This document shows positions 33,260 through 44,999 of a stretch of 64,000 nucleotides of DNA, piece after piece. Made by a program: the position numbers and the translations under genes. Source of the stretch: Helicostylum pulchrum (Eukaryota; Mucoromycota; Mucoromycetes; Mucorales; Mucoraceae); contig JAIXMO010000017.1 in the NCBI GenBank assembly GCA_025677825.1, positions 186,001 through 250,000 of the forward strand, given 5' to 3'. Positions within the stretch are counted from its first letter, which is position 1. Every line of letters begins with the position of its first letter. The notes beneath the pieces were generated by a model. The model ran no database searches. It saw only the letters and a list, made by a program, of their open reading frames with translations, and had not been told where the DNA came from.

Positions 33260-35044
33260 TTAAACTAATTTTAAAATTTTTTTTCCAACTAAATCAAATT
33301 CTTCACTCCTAAAAGCGAAAGTATTCACTTGTTTACATTGAATAAAAAGCGATAGGCTTTTTCTATCCTGTAATGAATTTTGATACTCATTCTCGGTGCA
33401 TGTATTACTACCGTCTATGTTTCCAACAAACCAACTCGTAGTATTGTTCTCTATGGTTATCAACTTTAAATACAGCTTGTTAATTTCTGTAAAATCGCCA
33501 TAAGTAATGTTTGTAAACTTGGTGTCTGGCATATTGACTGTGACATTGTCCTTGGTCTCACCATCAAATCGACAAAGATTGATTTCAAACTGATCAATAA
33601 AAGGGAAATGAAACGACATATCAAATAAAAACGAGCCATACACCAATGAACTGTTGAGATCGACCTTTTCAATAAACGGTATCTTTTTTTCTTGTAAACT
33701 AGTACCAAATGTACGTAATATGGTAGATGCAATATAAATAACTTTCAGGTTGGGACACTTGCTAAATATGTTAGATAGACGATCATCATCTTCTTGATTG
33801 ACTAATAAGTCAACATTATCAGGTATATCAATATCAAACCCCATAAGCATTCTGATACACTGAACGTTGTCAACATTTTTTTCAATCATACCAATACGAG
33901 GCAAAATAATCTTTGGGCTTTCTTTAAGGCACTTTACATTGATATAGATAGATTTGCTATTATGGGTATCTATGGACACATTAGAGAAACCTCCTTCCTT
34001 ATCTTGGCTGTATATTATATCCAGTCTATTGACTATACTTTTCTGATCATAAAATCCCATCAACACTTGGTCAGTATTTTGAAGCGGAATATCAGTGACA
34101 GATATATTCCGGATTCGAAGCAGATACCTCAGGAATTGAATTGTTATCTCAGTAGATAACGGCGCCATAGTTTTGCTATTTGGAGTCAATGTAATTTTAT
34201 TGAGGTTTGGAAACACTTGCATTATATACGAAAACATTTTGGAATCATATAAAGTCTTTTTAATATCCAGTTGTCTAGTATATGGCAAGACATTAACACT
34301 TGAGCTATTCCGTATAGGCGCGTAAAAAGTATAATTCTTAAACCCAATAGAATCCACATCTACAGAACGCACCGATCTTGATTTTTTAAGTTGTTGATCA
34401 ATAGAATACACATTATTGAAATCACTAAGCTTGAACTGAAACGTATCGACAGCTGGAAAATGAGATAATCGTTCTGTATTTTCTACAGGTGCCGGGTTGA
34501 CATCATAAATCTTTAATTCACGTAAACTATTTTTCAAACCCCACGCCATATCATTATATTGCACAATATCGTCATAATCTGGTGACCATTTGAAAGGAAT
34601 CACTTGTAGTTTCCCAAACTGACCTTTTGACCTTTCAGTTTTAACTAATTTCCAAATTTCATCGACAAAACGGAAGTAATGATATACAGCCTTTAGTTCC
34701 GTAAAGTATAAAGCGATTTTACGAAACGTCGAAATAACAATATCTTGGGTTGCATCATTTACTGAATAACGAAAGGTGATATAATGGACCAGGTCTTTGT
34801 TACGACTGCATGAATCAAGTAGTAGCTCAAAGTTTCTAGGATCTTTGCATATAATGTAATTATATAACTTAGACTCAGCTAAAAAACTCCAGTTTTTGCA
34901 AGTGAGTTGACACTGTAGTAAGTTTGGTGACCGAAAACCAATATAACTTATAGGATATGTATCTACCTTGGCTTGTTTTTCAAGATAGTGAAATATGATA
35001 CGTAATAAATCTGTTGGTAAATCTTTCCAGCCATCTTTCGACAT
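33260..35044 (-). CDS. F-box protein with leucine-rich-like repeats
   Basis: Single-exon, 594-residue protein. The N-terminus WKDLPTDLLRIIFHYLEKQ .. LLQCQLTCKNWSFLAESKLY is an F-box, the Skp1-binding part of SCF ubiquitin ligases. The rest is a long array of irregular beta/alpha segments (for example LRELKIYDVNP, FPNLNKITLTPNS, CPNLKVIYIASTIL) with LRR-like L-x-x-L spacing, which would form the substrate-binding part. Such F-box/LRR genes are abundant and fast-evolving in Mucorales, so no orthologue name is offered. No frameshift. The upstream 2.7 kb is empty. Confidence 0.8.
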   Translation of the reverse strand: MSKDGWKDLPTDLLRIIFHYLEKQAKVDTYPISYIGFRSPNLLQCQLTCKNWSFLAESKLYNYIICKDPRNFELLLDSCSRNKDLVHYITFRYSVNDATQDIVISTFRKIALYFTELKAVYHYFRFVDEIWKLVKTERSKGQFGKLQVIPFKWSPDYDDIVQYNDMAWGLKNSLRELKIYDVNPAPVENTERLSHFPAVDTFQFKLSDFNNVYSIDQQLKKSRSVRSVDVDSIGFKNYTFYAPIRNSSSVNVLPYTRQLDIKKTLYDSKMFSYIMQVFPNLNKITLTPNSKTMAPLSTEITIQFLRYLLRIRNISVTDIPLQNTDQVLMGFYDQKSIVNRLDIIYSQDKEGGFSNVSIDTHNSKSIYINVKCLKESPKIILPRIGMIEKNVDNVQCIRMLMGFDIDIPDNVDLLVNQEDDDRLSNIFSKCPNLKVIYIASTILRTFGTSLQEKKIPFIEKVDLNSSLVYGSFLFDMSFHFPFIDQFEINLCRFDGETKDNVTVNMPDTKFTNITYGDFTEINKLYLKLITIENNTTSWFVGNIDGSNTCTENEYQNSLQDRKSLSLFIQCKQVNTFAFRSEEFDLVGKKILKLV

Positions 35045-37774
35045 GTTGGTAAAAAATTAATAGATGGGAAAAGAAGAAAAAGGGAGACAAATTATTTTTA
35101 ATCACATGAATACACTTTCATTTAATAAGAATAAATATTTAACCGATATCTGCTGACATTTTCATTTGAACGCCTCAAATAAAAATAGTTTCACTTAACT
35201 TAATAATTTGCACGCGTGTCGAATCTATCAGTGAATGAACTCTATACTTTTCAATCCAAGTTTAGATATAAATAACACTGCTAATAACGAGAGATATTGA
35301 TACCGACACACATGTTTCACTCTTCATAATTTTCTTTTGAGTAACAACGACGAAATATATGATATTGGGACATTTTCAGGTAATGCAACGTCTAGTGTTG
35401 ATTCTTTTGTCAAAATCCAAGAGACAGCTAGTCGAAATGCACCCGAAAAAAAAATTCTTTACATGAAGCGATAAATAGATGAAAATGAATTACTTGTGAA
35501 AGAAGCTAACTAATTATAAAAATAAAGTTTATTTTGACCAAAAAAGGACCCTGTGTATTACATTTAATTTCCAAGATTGAAAAAAAGCAAAACAAATAAA
35601 TATAACTAACGAAAGTAAAATATTTTATGTTGTTACAAAACCTAGTAAGGGTCAATGGTTCGCCTGTTTCTATTATACCTGCCAAGTCTATATCTCTGGC
35701 ACCCTCATCAACTATTTTTACGGAAAACTGGAGGGTCAAAGTATAAGAAACATAGCTTATGGAAACCATTATAGGTAGGTCTACATCTTGTTCTTCAAAA
35801 CCGAGCCAAAATATACGCTAGTGGTACAGACATGTTCGCACATGTTATCATTACGGGAAACTATTTCATTATTCTCTCCATAATTTATCGTTTTAAATCT
35901 GAATACATTTAAAGTACAAAAATAAGCGTTATGCATTAACCTTTGTCAAAATGTTCCGCAAATAAGATATTCTGTTTGATCGAACATTATTTATTATTCC
36001 CCCTTCATTTAAAAAAAGGGAAAAACAATATTATTGCATTCAATAGTTTTTGTGTCTGTTATTTTGGCTTTACATAGAGGACAATTTCCGTTTATACCAG
36101 TGACATAATTTTTACTGCACGCGTTTTTTTTTTAAAAATTAAACATCTGAGAAATCCAGTGGTACAAAAAAGAGGACTGCTTCTTATAAAGAAAAAACCC
36201 ATCCACTTTGATTTTTCTGTAATAATTTTTTCTCTTCTTTAGTTTCTTTTTAAAAGAACCTTTTCCACCTCTTTTATTACGCATAGTATAAGTATACTAT
36301 AGTTCTAAAAGGAAAAAAAAAGGACAAGTATTCTTGCTCCTGGAAATATATTAAAATGATTATTATCAGGATCTATAAAGTTAAAGACCAAACTTTATTT
36401 GGATAGTATAATATAATCGACACCCCCCTTTTTTTTTTACTGTTTTACAGATAATTAAAACAGAATTTTTTTCCGCGCAGCAATATATCTACAATAAAAA
36501 GTTTAAGAAGTACTCTAAAAAATATTTATTATAGAAGGCATAGATATTCTTGTTTTAGACGTCTTCTTCAATTTTTTTTTTTGATTTTGGACCATTGAGA
36601 ATATTCAGATTCCCTCTTATGGTATGGTAGTGTTGATGCTTAAAGAGAAAAGAAATATAAGATATAAGCTCCTTTTGAAAGGTGTATACGGATTTCTTGT
36701 ATTAAAAAGGGCGGAATAAATAGGTTAAGTTAATCGTGATAAAAAGGGGGGCATCTGTATAATTATCACGGGTTTATATACATATATATCTGTATACACT
36801 TGTATTAAAAACGACTATACTCTTATTTTTACGCGACAGGTTTCTTTCAAGAAAAGTACGTCATTTTTTTTTCGGATCGACAGTGTGTATCAAGATTTCT
36901 CTTTTTGAAAGCACGACGTTTTTTTTGTTTTTTTTTTTTTTGTAAAAGGTGCAACTTAAACAGTAACTTGATTATTTAATTGCTATACCCCCTCCCCCCC
37001 TTTTTTTTAACAGTAAGATATTCTTTGTGCGTTTGAACGCGTATATACAGAGAGAGCATACCGGTAGATTTTATATCCTGAATATCATTTTTTTAACATT
37101 TAGTGAAACCTGACCCCTTTTATCGTATCTATTTATTTACACTATAAAAAAAAAGCAGCCGAGGTTGAGCTTTTCTCTTGCTTCGTCTTTTGTGTATATG
37201 TGTATATATATACAAGTCGCCTCTATTTTTCACTTTAAATGCTTCTGTGGAGGATGAAGAAAGAAGAAAGTTACACCTCAAATACTCCAATAGTGGGAAC
37301 TGTCATTATTTATAATTACAACTCCATGAAACACAGCAATATAAACACGGAATGGGTTTTTTTTTGTAACTGAGTCTGCAGATCAATACAACAAAAAAAA
37401 AAGATGGTGATACAAAAAAGTCTTTCTATTTTAGCTACTACTTAATAGGGTCTAGTATTGTAGTTCATTAGTTACTTGTAATAAAGTGATTTGACCACTA
37501 TAGTACCCTGTTTTACATACAACAGAACAAGATGAAAGATCCGAGTGTAACGACAAATCTTGGTGTTCTATTACCAGTGTTTAGTTTCCTTTTAAAGAAG
37601 TCAATAGGAGCACTTTTTATTTTAGAGAAAAAGATCTACACTGTTATTGGATGAAAAAAATATAAAAAAAAGCTCTTTAAATTAAAGGATTTTCCGCTAT
37701 TAATAGGTTTAGTTACTCCTCTCTCTTTTTTTCTTTCTTTTTTTTTTTTTTTTTTTTCATCTTTTTTTTGCACA
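35045..37774. other. Intergenic, 2.7 kb
   Basis: Divergent upstream regions of the F-box gene and the fucosyltransferase-like gene. Very AT-rich with many poly-T tracts and a T-rich stretch just before the ATG at 37775. An 87-codon minus-strand frame (35506-35769) contains VDEGARDIDLAGIIETGEP, and a short plus frame near 35380-35520 reads SSVDSFVKIQETASRNAP. Both look like faded coding fragments but are unassignable. Confidence 0.45.
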
Positions 37775-39307
37775 ATGAAAAGAAAAGATTCGACGGTAGT
37801 AGGATTAATACTAGTTACGCTATTAATCAGTTTTATTACATGGTTTCAATATACAGTTAATAGTAAGCAGTTACGGCCTCAACAATCAAAAGAGCCTATT
37901 CCAGTGGTGTTTCCTAAACCATTTGAACTACACAAACCAAAAAAGAATTCAGAAAAGTTTTTATCTTACTTGCCACACTCTGGATTTCATAACCAAAGGA
38001 TAGAATTAGAAAATGCGTTATTACTAGCCACTTACTTGAACAGAACATTATTGGTACCTCAAGTTTACCTTGCCAGTCCTGCTATGCCTTGGTTAAGGTA
38101 TGAAAAATTACACGAAAGGTTGTTATTTCAAACAAAGAATGGGTTAAGCCATTGCATCGATTTGGATTCAAATCAATTACCATTACCAAGTGAATGTCTC
38201 AACAATTTTAGATGGACCAATGTACCTTGGACCTTTTTTTACAATATGACTGAACTATCAAAACAAGTACCAATCGTATTTAGACCTGGATTAGATTATG
38301 AATGGTTATACAGTTCATTTAATTTAAAAGAAGATGATATTTATTTTTTCAAGGACATGTCACCCTACGAGTATCAAATTCATGATGACCGTAATACTGA
38401 TTTACCGCTGGACAGATTCAACTATAAAATTGATTTATCCACATTAGAAGAAATTGATCACCGTGTGTTACACTTTGGTTCCATGTTTGGGTCTTATCGT
38501 ATTTTAGCTGAAACAGAACAACATACAGAGGTATTAAAAAAGATTAGATCGAGTATGATCTTCCGTAACCCCGTATTATCCGGTGCAGCAGAAAGAATAG
38601 TAAATCAATTAGGTGGTGCAAATAATTTTGTTGGTATGCATGTTCGTGTAGGTGATGGTATTTTCAAGTTACGTGCTTCTATATTGGTCGACGACATATT
38701 TCATCAATTGGTAGATAAATTTACTGACTTGACAGTGGAACAAGTAGCTGAATACGAAGGAGGTATTGAACAACATAACTTGGATAGAACTGAATCAACT
38801 GAATATGAAATCAAATTACGAAGTTTTCATCCTGTTGATGAAACTGCTAATTATACAAAACCCATTACAGTTGACCATCAAGGTAATAGAAATGACTATA
38901 CAAAGCAACCAAATATTGCCAGTCGATTACAGTGTCAACAAGGAGATGAAATTACCAACCGATTTAGAAATACAGTTGTCTATATTGCAACTGATGCTCC
39001 CGACCCAAGAAATCATCCACTTTTGAGTAAAATCTTTAAAGTGTTTCCGTGTACATTTATTCTTTCGGACTTTATTAATGAATTAAGCGATATCAAGCAA
39101 TTACAAGTGGTTGAAGAAAGAGTGAAATTAGAATCTTATTTAATTCCAATGGTAGATGCTATGATATCAGCACACGGACATACTTTTCTTGGTACACCAC
39201 ATAGTACTTTTACAAGTTACATCGAAAGACAATTGCATCCAGTGTATACGGGTAAACAAGTGCAAGTTATGGGTTTATTAGATTATTTAGAGTCAATGAA
39301 AGCATAG
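37775..39307 (+). CDS. Type II membrane O-fucosyltransferase-like glycosyltransferase
   Basis: Single-exon, 510 residues. A short cytoplasmic head (MKRKDSTV) and one membrane anchor (about 8-28) indicate a Golgi/ER type II enzyme. The luminal part shows the GDP-fucose protein O-fucosyltransferase (GT65/GT68-like) pattern. An N-terminal lobe has LPHSGFHNQRIELENALLLA and LNRTLLVP. A nucleotide-binding lobe has GMHVRVGDGIF, VYIATDAPDP and DAMISAHGHTFLGTPHSTF with a conserved arginine in YIERQL. Fungal members of this fold are poorly characterised and may use another acceptor. A (CT)n run and the LONRF gene follow 305 bp downstream in the same direction. Confidence 0.78.
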   Translation: MKRKDSTVVGLILVTLLISFITWFQYTVNSKQLRPQQSKEPIPVVFPKPFELHKPKKNSEKFLSYLPHSGFHNQRIELENALLLATYLNRTLLVPQVYLASPAMPWLRYEKLHERLLFQTKNGLSHCIDLDSNQLPLPSECLNNFRWTNVPWTFFYNMTELSKQVPIVFRPGLDYEWLYSSFNLKEDDIYFFKDMSPYEYQIHDDRNTDLPLDRFNYKIDLSTLEEIDHRVLHFGSMFGSYRILAETEQHTEVLKKIRSSMIFRNPVLSGAAERIVNQLGGANNFVGMHVRVGDGIFKLRASILVDDIFHQLVDKFTDLTVEQVAEYEGGIEQHNLDRTESTEYEIKLRSFHPVDETANYTKPITVDHQGNRNDYTKQPNIASRLQCQQGDEITNRFRNTVVYIATDAPDPRNHPLLSKIFKVFPCTFILSDFINELSDIKQLQVVEERVKLESYLIPMVDAMISAHGHTFLGTPHSTFTSYIERQLHPVYTGKQVQVMGLLDYLESMKA

Positions 39308-39612
39308 AGATCGATCGAAACAAGCCAAATTAAATAAAATATATTTGCTACCGCCTGTAATAGTTTTTTTTTTTTTTATTTTATTTTATGTTGAACAATC
39401 GATCGAGAAATAAAAGGAGTTAGTATTTTTATTTTCTTATTTAAATACTATACATACTAGATAAACTTTGTGTTCATTTTTTTTTTCATTTATTTATTTT
39501 ACTCTTTCCTTTTCCACTCTCTCTCTCTCTCTCTCTCTCTTTCTTTCATTTTTTTTCATTTTTTCATTTTTTCATTTTTCTTCCTTCCTCTTTTCAAGGC
39601 AACTATTCTTGT
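39308..39612. other. Short intergenic spacer with a (CT)n microsatellite
   Basis: 305 bp between tandem genes. It holds a CT-dinucleotide run at about 39519-39541 and T-rich promoter sequence. The gatcgatcg motif occurs at 39310 and, as atcgatcgag, at 39398. Confidence 0.6.
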
Positions 39613-41179
39613 ATGCTTGTTGATCAGCATTTGTGGGATCCTAATTACCCACGTCACAATGTAAAACCAAATTAATAGTTTTCTAGAAAAAAAAAAAAAA
39701 TGTATTTACAAATATGTTGTTTAGATTGACAACAATAAAATCCAAAATGTCGGTAGAGCAGTTATTCACCAATATAAGTCACCCTATGCTCTAGAATATT
39801 CGTACACTACGCCACCCGATAAATTAAACACTCTAACACACTGTCAAAAATGTAATAATCCATTTCAACAACCTGTTACTTTAACATGTGGATTCACCCT
39901 ATGTCTTTCTTGTTTACCTAGTCCTTCCTCTCAATGCCTTTCATTTTCTTGTTTAAGAAACCATTCTAGCGATAATTTAAAACCTACCATCTTACTAGAA
40001 AACATATTATCTCAATTGGATTCAGAAGAACATGATATCAAGAGTTTGTTAGATTGTTCTATTTGTCTATCAATACTTGTTGACCCCATTACAACTCAAT
40101 GTGGTCATACATTCTGTCGAAAGTGTTTGATACGTACCATGACAGACATGGACACCAGATCCTGTCCATTCTGCAGAACTACTTTATCTCGTATCGGTAA
40201 AGTAAACCAAATTATTTCAGGCTGGATAGATTACCTTTACAACCACACTATCGAAGACCAAACGCATCAGCAGCATATACCCATTATTCAAGTTACGGGA
40301 TCCGTAACATTTCCAACTCAACATTGTCTAATCCAAATCACTTGTGATAAACTCTCCTTGTTAAATTATATGATATCTCACCCCCGCCAAAAACACTATG
40401 CCATCTGTATCTTTTCAAAGCTTGCTTCAAATGAGTTTTATGAGTATGCCATCATGTTGCAGATTCATGGTGTTGAATGTATTCCTGATATTCGTCACTC
40501 GGTTGTACAGGCCAGCGGCTTATTCCGACTCCGGATCAATCAATTGACAGTCGATATTGATGGCTGTTATACAGGCGATGTGACACGATTAGATGATCAA
40601 TTAAAAGACGATTTCATTTTTGAAGAGCCCAAAAGTAAACGATGGACTATGCCCACAAACGTCATTACCACTCAATCTACTCCTACCACCAACACCACCA
40701 CACGTAAAATCACTCGACCCAGGCCTTGTTCTATGCGACTCTCTAGTTCGGCTCCCAGCAACTATCCTTACTCAATTACTGATACCTGTCCAGGATTTGT
40801 AAACCGAAAGGTTTGGGCTAACGGAATGAATTACTGTAAACCACCTTCTCCTCCATCGCTACACGCAACCTTAAAGAACCAAACAAAAGTCTCGGTTTTA
40901 TCTCGTATCGATAACTCTATCTCAACAGATAGTTTATTCTATACTGAACTTCATTCATTTCTTGTTCAATATGTTTTAAATACTGGTTATTCAGTTTGGA
41001 TGATGCAGTACGAATGGTATTTACAGCAACCTGATGGTTTAAGTTCGGTCATTTGGTGGTCGGCTAATATCTTGCCATTATCTTATAATGAAAAAATCAT
41101 GCTTCTAGGTATGGATAGTTTACGCGAACGTATCATGACCCTAATTTTATGGGCTGATAAATGGCGATCCTCTTGCTAA
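39613..41179 (+). CDS. LONRF-type protein: RING fingers plus LON substrate-binding domain
   Basis: Two exons (39613-39660, 39725-41179) encode 500 residues; the 16-residue first exon (MLVDQHLWDPNYPRHN) was found from the splice frame. Residues about 46-85 form a first, divergent RING (CQKCNNPFQQPVTLTCGFTLC then CLPS..C). Residues about 127-170 form a canonical C3HC4 RING (LDCSICLSILVDP, CGHTFCRKCL, CPFCR). The C-terminal half contains a LON N-terminal-type domain (ECIPDIRHSVVQASGLFRLRI, DGCYTGDVTRLDDQ), a Thr/Pro-rich linker and the helical end. Animal LONRF proteins are E3 ubiquitin ligases; the same role is likely here. No Lon ATPase or protease is present. Confidence 0.82.
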
Positions 41180-41682
41180 ATATTATGTAGAATGCCATCA
41201 TCGTGCATTTTTTCTTATAATTATTACTTTTTTTCTTTTTTATCTATACCCTTTATTAATATAAAAAAATATGTCTCCTATGCTTATGCTCCCCACTATA
41301 TACAACTATACTTACGATTAGATAAAATAAATCCGATTCAAATACCTATTATATACCTAATAAAACTCTGTATTACCATAAAAATAAAATTTTAACAATC
41401 GATCAAGAAAAAAAAAAAAAATGTTCCAGTTTTTGCATATTTGTTTATCTTGTCTGATTGGAATATTCATCTACCGGTAGCGCAATCGGACACAGGCGGA
41501 AAAAGAAAAACTCAATACTAAGACCTCGCAAAAAAAAAAAGGTCTTTAGTATAAATCGGGGTCATTCCTAAATTCAAAATGATCGATTGGTTTAAATGCA
41601 CGTAGATAAAGTAAAATAAATAAATAAACTTGTTTCTTTTATTTAAAATAAAAAAATGAGGCCATACTTGGAGAAAATATGC

Positions 41683-41713
<31 letters not shown>

Positions 41714-43045
41714 AGAAAATGGAAAGTGCAATGTAGCACATGGTAAAATTCTGACATAAAAAAAAAACTACTATAAGTTATAATGTTTTGTCTCCGTAAA
41801 AAAAAAGAAGGGGGACCTAGAACAAGTTTTTCTACATATACAATATGGCAGAAACTTTCTAGAATTTAGCTTTAATATTCGCGACATCAATTAACAGGTT
41901 TTTTTTTTTTTTTTTCATCGAGCGAGTTTTTTTTTTTTTTTTTTTTTTTTTTGATCAACACATTTACACATCGCATATCATTGCGTAGCTTCTACTTTAT
42001 GCATACATATTCATTCTAATCCGAGAAACCATCTCTATCTAAAACAGCCACATGATTACTTTACCATCCCCCATTGTGCATACTAACCTTACAACCATTA
42101 ACATAAAAAATTACGTTGTAATTATTTTTTATGCAAAAAAGGACAAAATAGAAGCACAGAACAAATTTTAATACAATGCAGCGAGTCGGTTTTTAAATCG
42201 ATTCGCTGCTTTTTATTGTTCTTTGGATCGATTGAAATTTATTTTATCTGAAGCACAATATTGATACAAGACATGTGTTCCCGTAAAATAATTTTCGCTG
42301 CTACAAAAAAAAAAAAAAAAATCCTACCCAGGCTCATCCCTCATTAAAGTATAGAATACCAACTGTATTCTAATCGAGATCAGTCCTGTTATTTTTCCAG
42401 TTCAAACTTTGCATAAAACAGTCCCCCTTTTTTTTTTAATATAGAGGGTCAACGTATATTTTTTAAAAAAAGATGGGTGGGAAAAAAAACACGATATAAA
42501 TATAGAAAAAAGTTCAAATCGGTGTATTATTGCACAGACTTTTTTTTTTTTTTTGAAAAAAAGCCAAACTTTATCTGGTCTACCGATACAAGATATTCTA
42601 TACTTATATCCCTCTTGACTACTTCCAAAAAGCATTCTTTTTTTTTTAAAAAAAAAGAAAAATAGAGAGAGCACGGCTAATAATAATAATAATAAAAAAA
42701 GAAACTAGTGTTTTTGAAACGCGTTTTTTAACGTAGATATAGAGTGAAATGTATATTTAACAGTCCCCCTCCCCCCTTTATTTAATTTGTCAGACATACC
42801 ATGTTCTACAAACAGACAAAACAAAACAAAAAACAAAAAAGAACGCGATCATTCTCAAGTTTTAAAAAAGATAGCAAAGATATATATTTACACATGATAC
42901 ATACAAAATAGTATATTTATTAAAAAGAAAGAGGAAGGTATATATAGGAAAAAAGAGAGATACATATTGATAAAAAAAAAAGGAATGGATTAAAATTTAC
43001 AAAAATAATAAAATGCGGGGTAAAAAAAAAAAAAAAACTTTTTTT
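41180..43045. other. Intergenic, 1.9 kb, homopolymer-rich
   Basis: Between the convergent LONRF and Myb genes. Many A or T runs (longest about 26 T near 41683-41711) and a short (AAT)n. Apparent open frames here run through homopolymers and are not credible. A hairpin at 42178-42209 is listed separately. Confidence 0.5.
42178..42209. other. Inverted repeat (hairpin) followed by a T run
   Basis: gcagcgagtcg and cgattcgctgc pair over 11 positions with one G-T type mismatch around a 10-nt AT loop, then tttttattg. It is more GC-rich than its surroundings. It looks like a structured RNA 3' end, but no RNA gene was recognised next to it. Confidence 0.5.
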
Positions 43046-44211
43046 TTAAAAGTAATTAGAGTTTAAAGAAAGAAGATTTTCCAATGAAAAATTATTAGTA
43101 TTACATAATGAGTCTAATAACGAAGAGTTAAAATCAAACTGGGTCAAGAGCTCTGTTGAGAATAAAGCGGAAGGTATCACTTCGTTCAGACTTGTTTCTT
43201 TTTCATTTACAAAAGAAGAAAACGAAGAATCAAAATCGTCCAAGATATTCACTGCATCCCATGCAGTTAACGTTGGTGATGGTTGATCTTGCTGTGTAGA
43301 GTTAAACGTATCAACAGAGCAAGTTGAAGTAGGTGACATACAAATAAACTCCTCTTCTTTTATACTAGGAGACGAAGGTGGCGACTCAATATCAAAAGGG
43401 ATAACAATAGCATTATTTACAGACCTGCTTAACAGAATATAAGGTTTTTGATCCGGCACTGCTAATTGAATAGGCGTAGCGGATAAAATATTATTTGAGC
43501 CAGATGTTGTTGACTTCCATTGTACGACATCTGCATCTGAGCGTTTTCTTTTCTTTGGTTTAACAAGTTTGGTTTCAGTTTTTAATCCTTTTTGATTTTT
43601 AGATTGGATTTGGTTCCATCGAGTTCTGCATTGACGTTGTGTTCTACCAGGAATAGATCCTGCTACTCTTATCCAGCAACAACCGAACCTTTCAACTCCC
43701 TTTTTTAACATTTCGTCTTCTTCTTTTTTCCAACGTCCTTTTCTCACGGCTGGATCTAAAGCTTCTGTCCAACGTGCTTGACATTGAATCCCCGTGCGGT
43801 TAGCAATATGTTGCGCTATCTTGCTCCACGGTAAGTTATCTTCCGTTAGTGTTTTTTGGCCTTTTAAAAAAGGGCGTACTGAAGCTGTCAAAGCTTTGTC
43901 TTCTTCTTTTGACCAACGGCCTTTATGTACGTGAGGACTAATAACAATAAAAGTTAGTACAGTATTCTTGTAACAAAAATAAGACGGAAATCATACTTTA
44001 ATGCGCCCAACCATCGAGTTGAACATTGTACAGGTGTACGATTAGGTATATGACGAGCAATAAGTGACCATTTATGAGATCCATGTAAATTAACTGCTTC
44101 AAATAATAATTTATCTTCTTCTTCTGTCCAACGACAATAAAAAGGTGCTTGTCTATTACTAGAAACCTCTTGTTTAAAAACTGAAAAAACTCCTTTATTT
44201 GATTGAACCAT
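43046..44211 (-). CDS. Three-repeat Myb/SANT transcription factor
   Basis: Two exons (44211-43997, 43937-43046) give 368 residues. Start chosen at MVQSNKGVFSVF; an upstream in-frame ATG at 44280 would add a hydrophobic, Phe-rich leader that looks like UTR. Repeat 1 (RWTEEEDKLLFEAVNLHGSHK..VQCSTRW), repeat 2 (GRWSKEEDKALTASV..GIQCQARW) and repeat 3 (GRWKKEEDEMLKKGVERFGC..RQCRTRW) each keep the spaced tryptophans (or substitutes) and a recognition helix. A basic patch (KPKKRKRSD) resembles a nuclear signal. The C-terminus is Ser/Thr/Pro and acidic, a likely activation region. Targets unknown. Confidence 0.88.
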
Positions 44212-44790
44212 AATATAAGAAAAAGGGAAAGAAAAAAAAAAGCGTGTGTAAAGAGTAATAAAAAAAAAAGATGTTACCATGTCTTTTATATAACTTTTTT
44301 TTTTTTTTTAATATCCCGCTTTTGCTCAGAAGGTATGGGCTTTATATGTAATTGCAATCATACAGTTCCCCAAGGATCCCTCTAAAGGTAATCCTTGACC
44401 CTCTAAAGGGAATCCACGGGTAATTTCGGAGATTTCTAAACAAAATACAAGACAGTGAGAAAACCAAAAAATGCGGCTCTTGTAATATAGAAAAGGGTAT
44501 ATTTTTTATGATTAGTTAACGTTGCACACTGAATAATAATGGATTTGACAGTGCTCACGGTACCCATTGGTGCGTTTCTAAATAATTTTGTGCACTTGTA
44601 AATATCAATTTGCGTCCTACTATACTATGTTTTTGAGAAATAGCTATGCAATTTATATAGGACGATCGGTTCAAACAATCTTTAAATACTTTAACGGTGA
44701 GTGCTACTTAAAAAAAATTTATGGAAATGATTTCTAGGAACTTGATTGTATCGCTCTTAGTAATTCTAGTTTCAAGCCCTTCCAAACTGG
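44212..44790. other. Intergenic upstream of the Myb gene
   Basis: Poly-A/T next to the Myb start, then unremarkable AT-rich sequence. A small direct repeat (ccctctaaaggtaatcc / ccctctaaagggaatcc) lies at about 44367-44415. Confidence 0.45.
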
Positions 44791-44999
44791 CTACCGCCAC
44801 TTTACTTTTTCTCCTTTCACGTTTGCCCAGAACTGTTCAATGGGAGAAAGCTCAGAGGAATTTGGAGAAAGGTAAACCTCCGCTTTCACCCACTTGACTG
44901 ATCTTTCCGTAGGTTGTTTTATATTGATATCTTCAATGAAAATACAAATTTTAAAGCGTAGTTCGTATCCGACCAAGTCTCTTGATCTTCACGCTTTGA
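44791..44999 (-). pseudogene. C-terminal relic of a Tc1/IS630 DDE transposase
   Basis: A minus-strand frame reads EDINIKQPTERSVKWVKAEV then YLSPNSSELSPIEQFWANVK and stops. This is the last DDE block of Tc1/mariner/IS630 transposases (usual form P-P-Y-S-P-E-L-N-P-I-E-x-x-W), here with Y-S to N-S and N-P to S-P changes. The first aspartate region and the DNA-binding part are missing. Upstream fragments (to about 45180, minus) contain SIDFFDENSHPRVSDTDEKT, which may belong to the same element. Confidence 0.65.

Noticed and set aside
35506..35769. 87-codon minus-strand frame containing VDEGARDIDLAGIIETGEP
   Set aside because: Protein-like for about 30 residues only, the rest is AT-rich filler; no family or splice support to call a gene.
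39470..39664. 64-codon hydrophobic frame upstream of the LONRF gene
   Set aside because: It is a frame-shifted reading of a CT/T-rich promoter and the LONRF first exon.
41518..42674. Several lysine/phenylalanine-rich open frames between LONRF and Myb genes
   Set aside because: They consist largely of A/T homopolymers.
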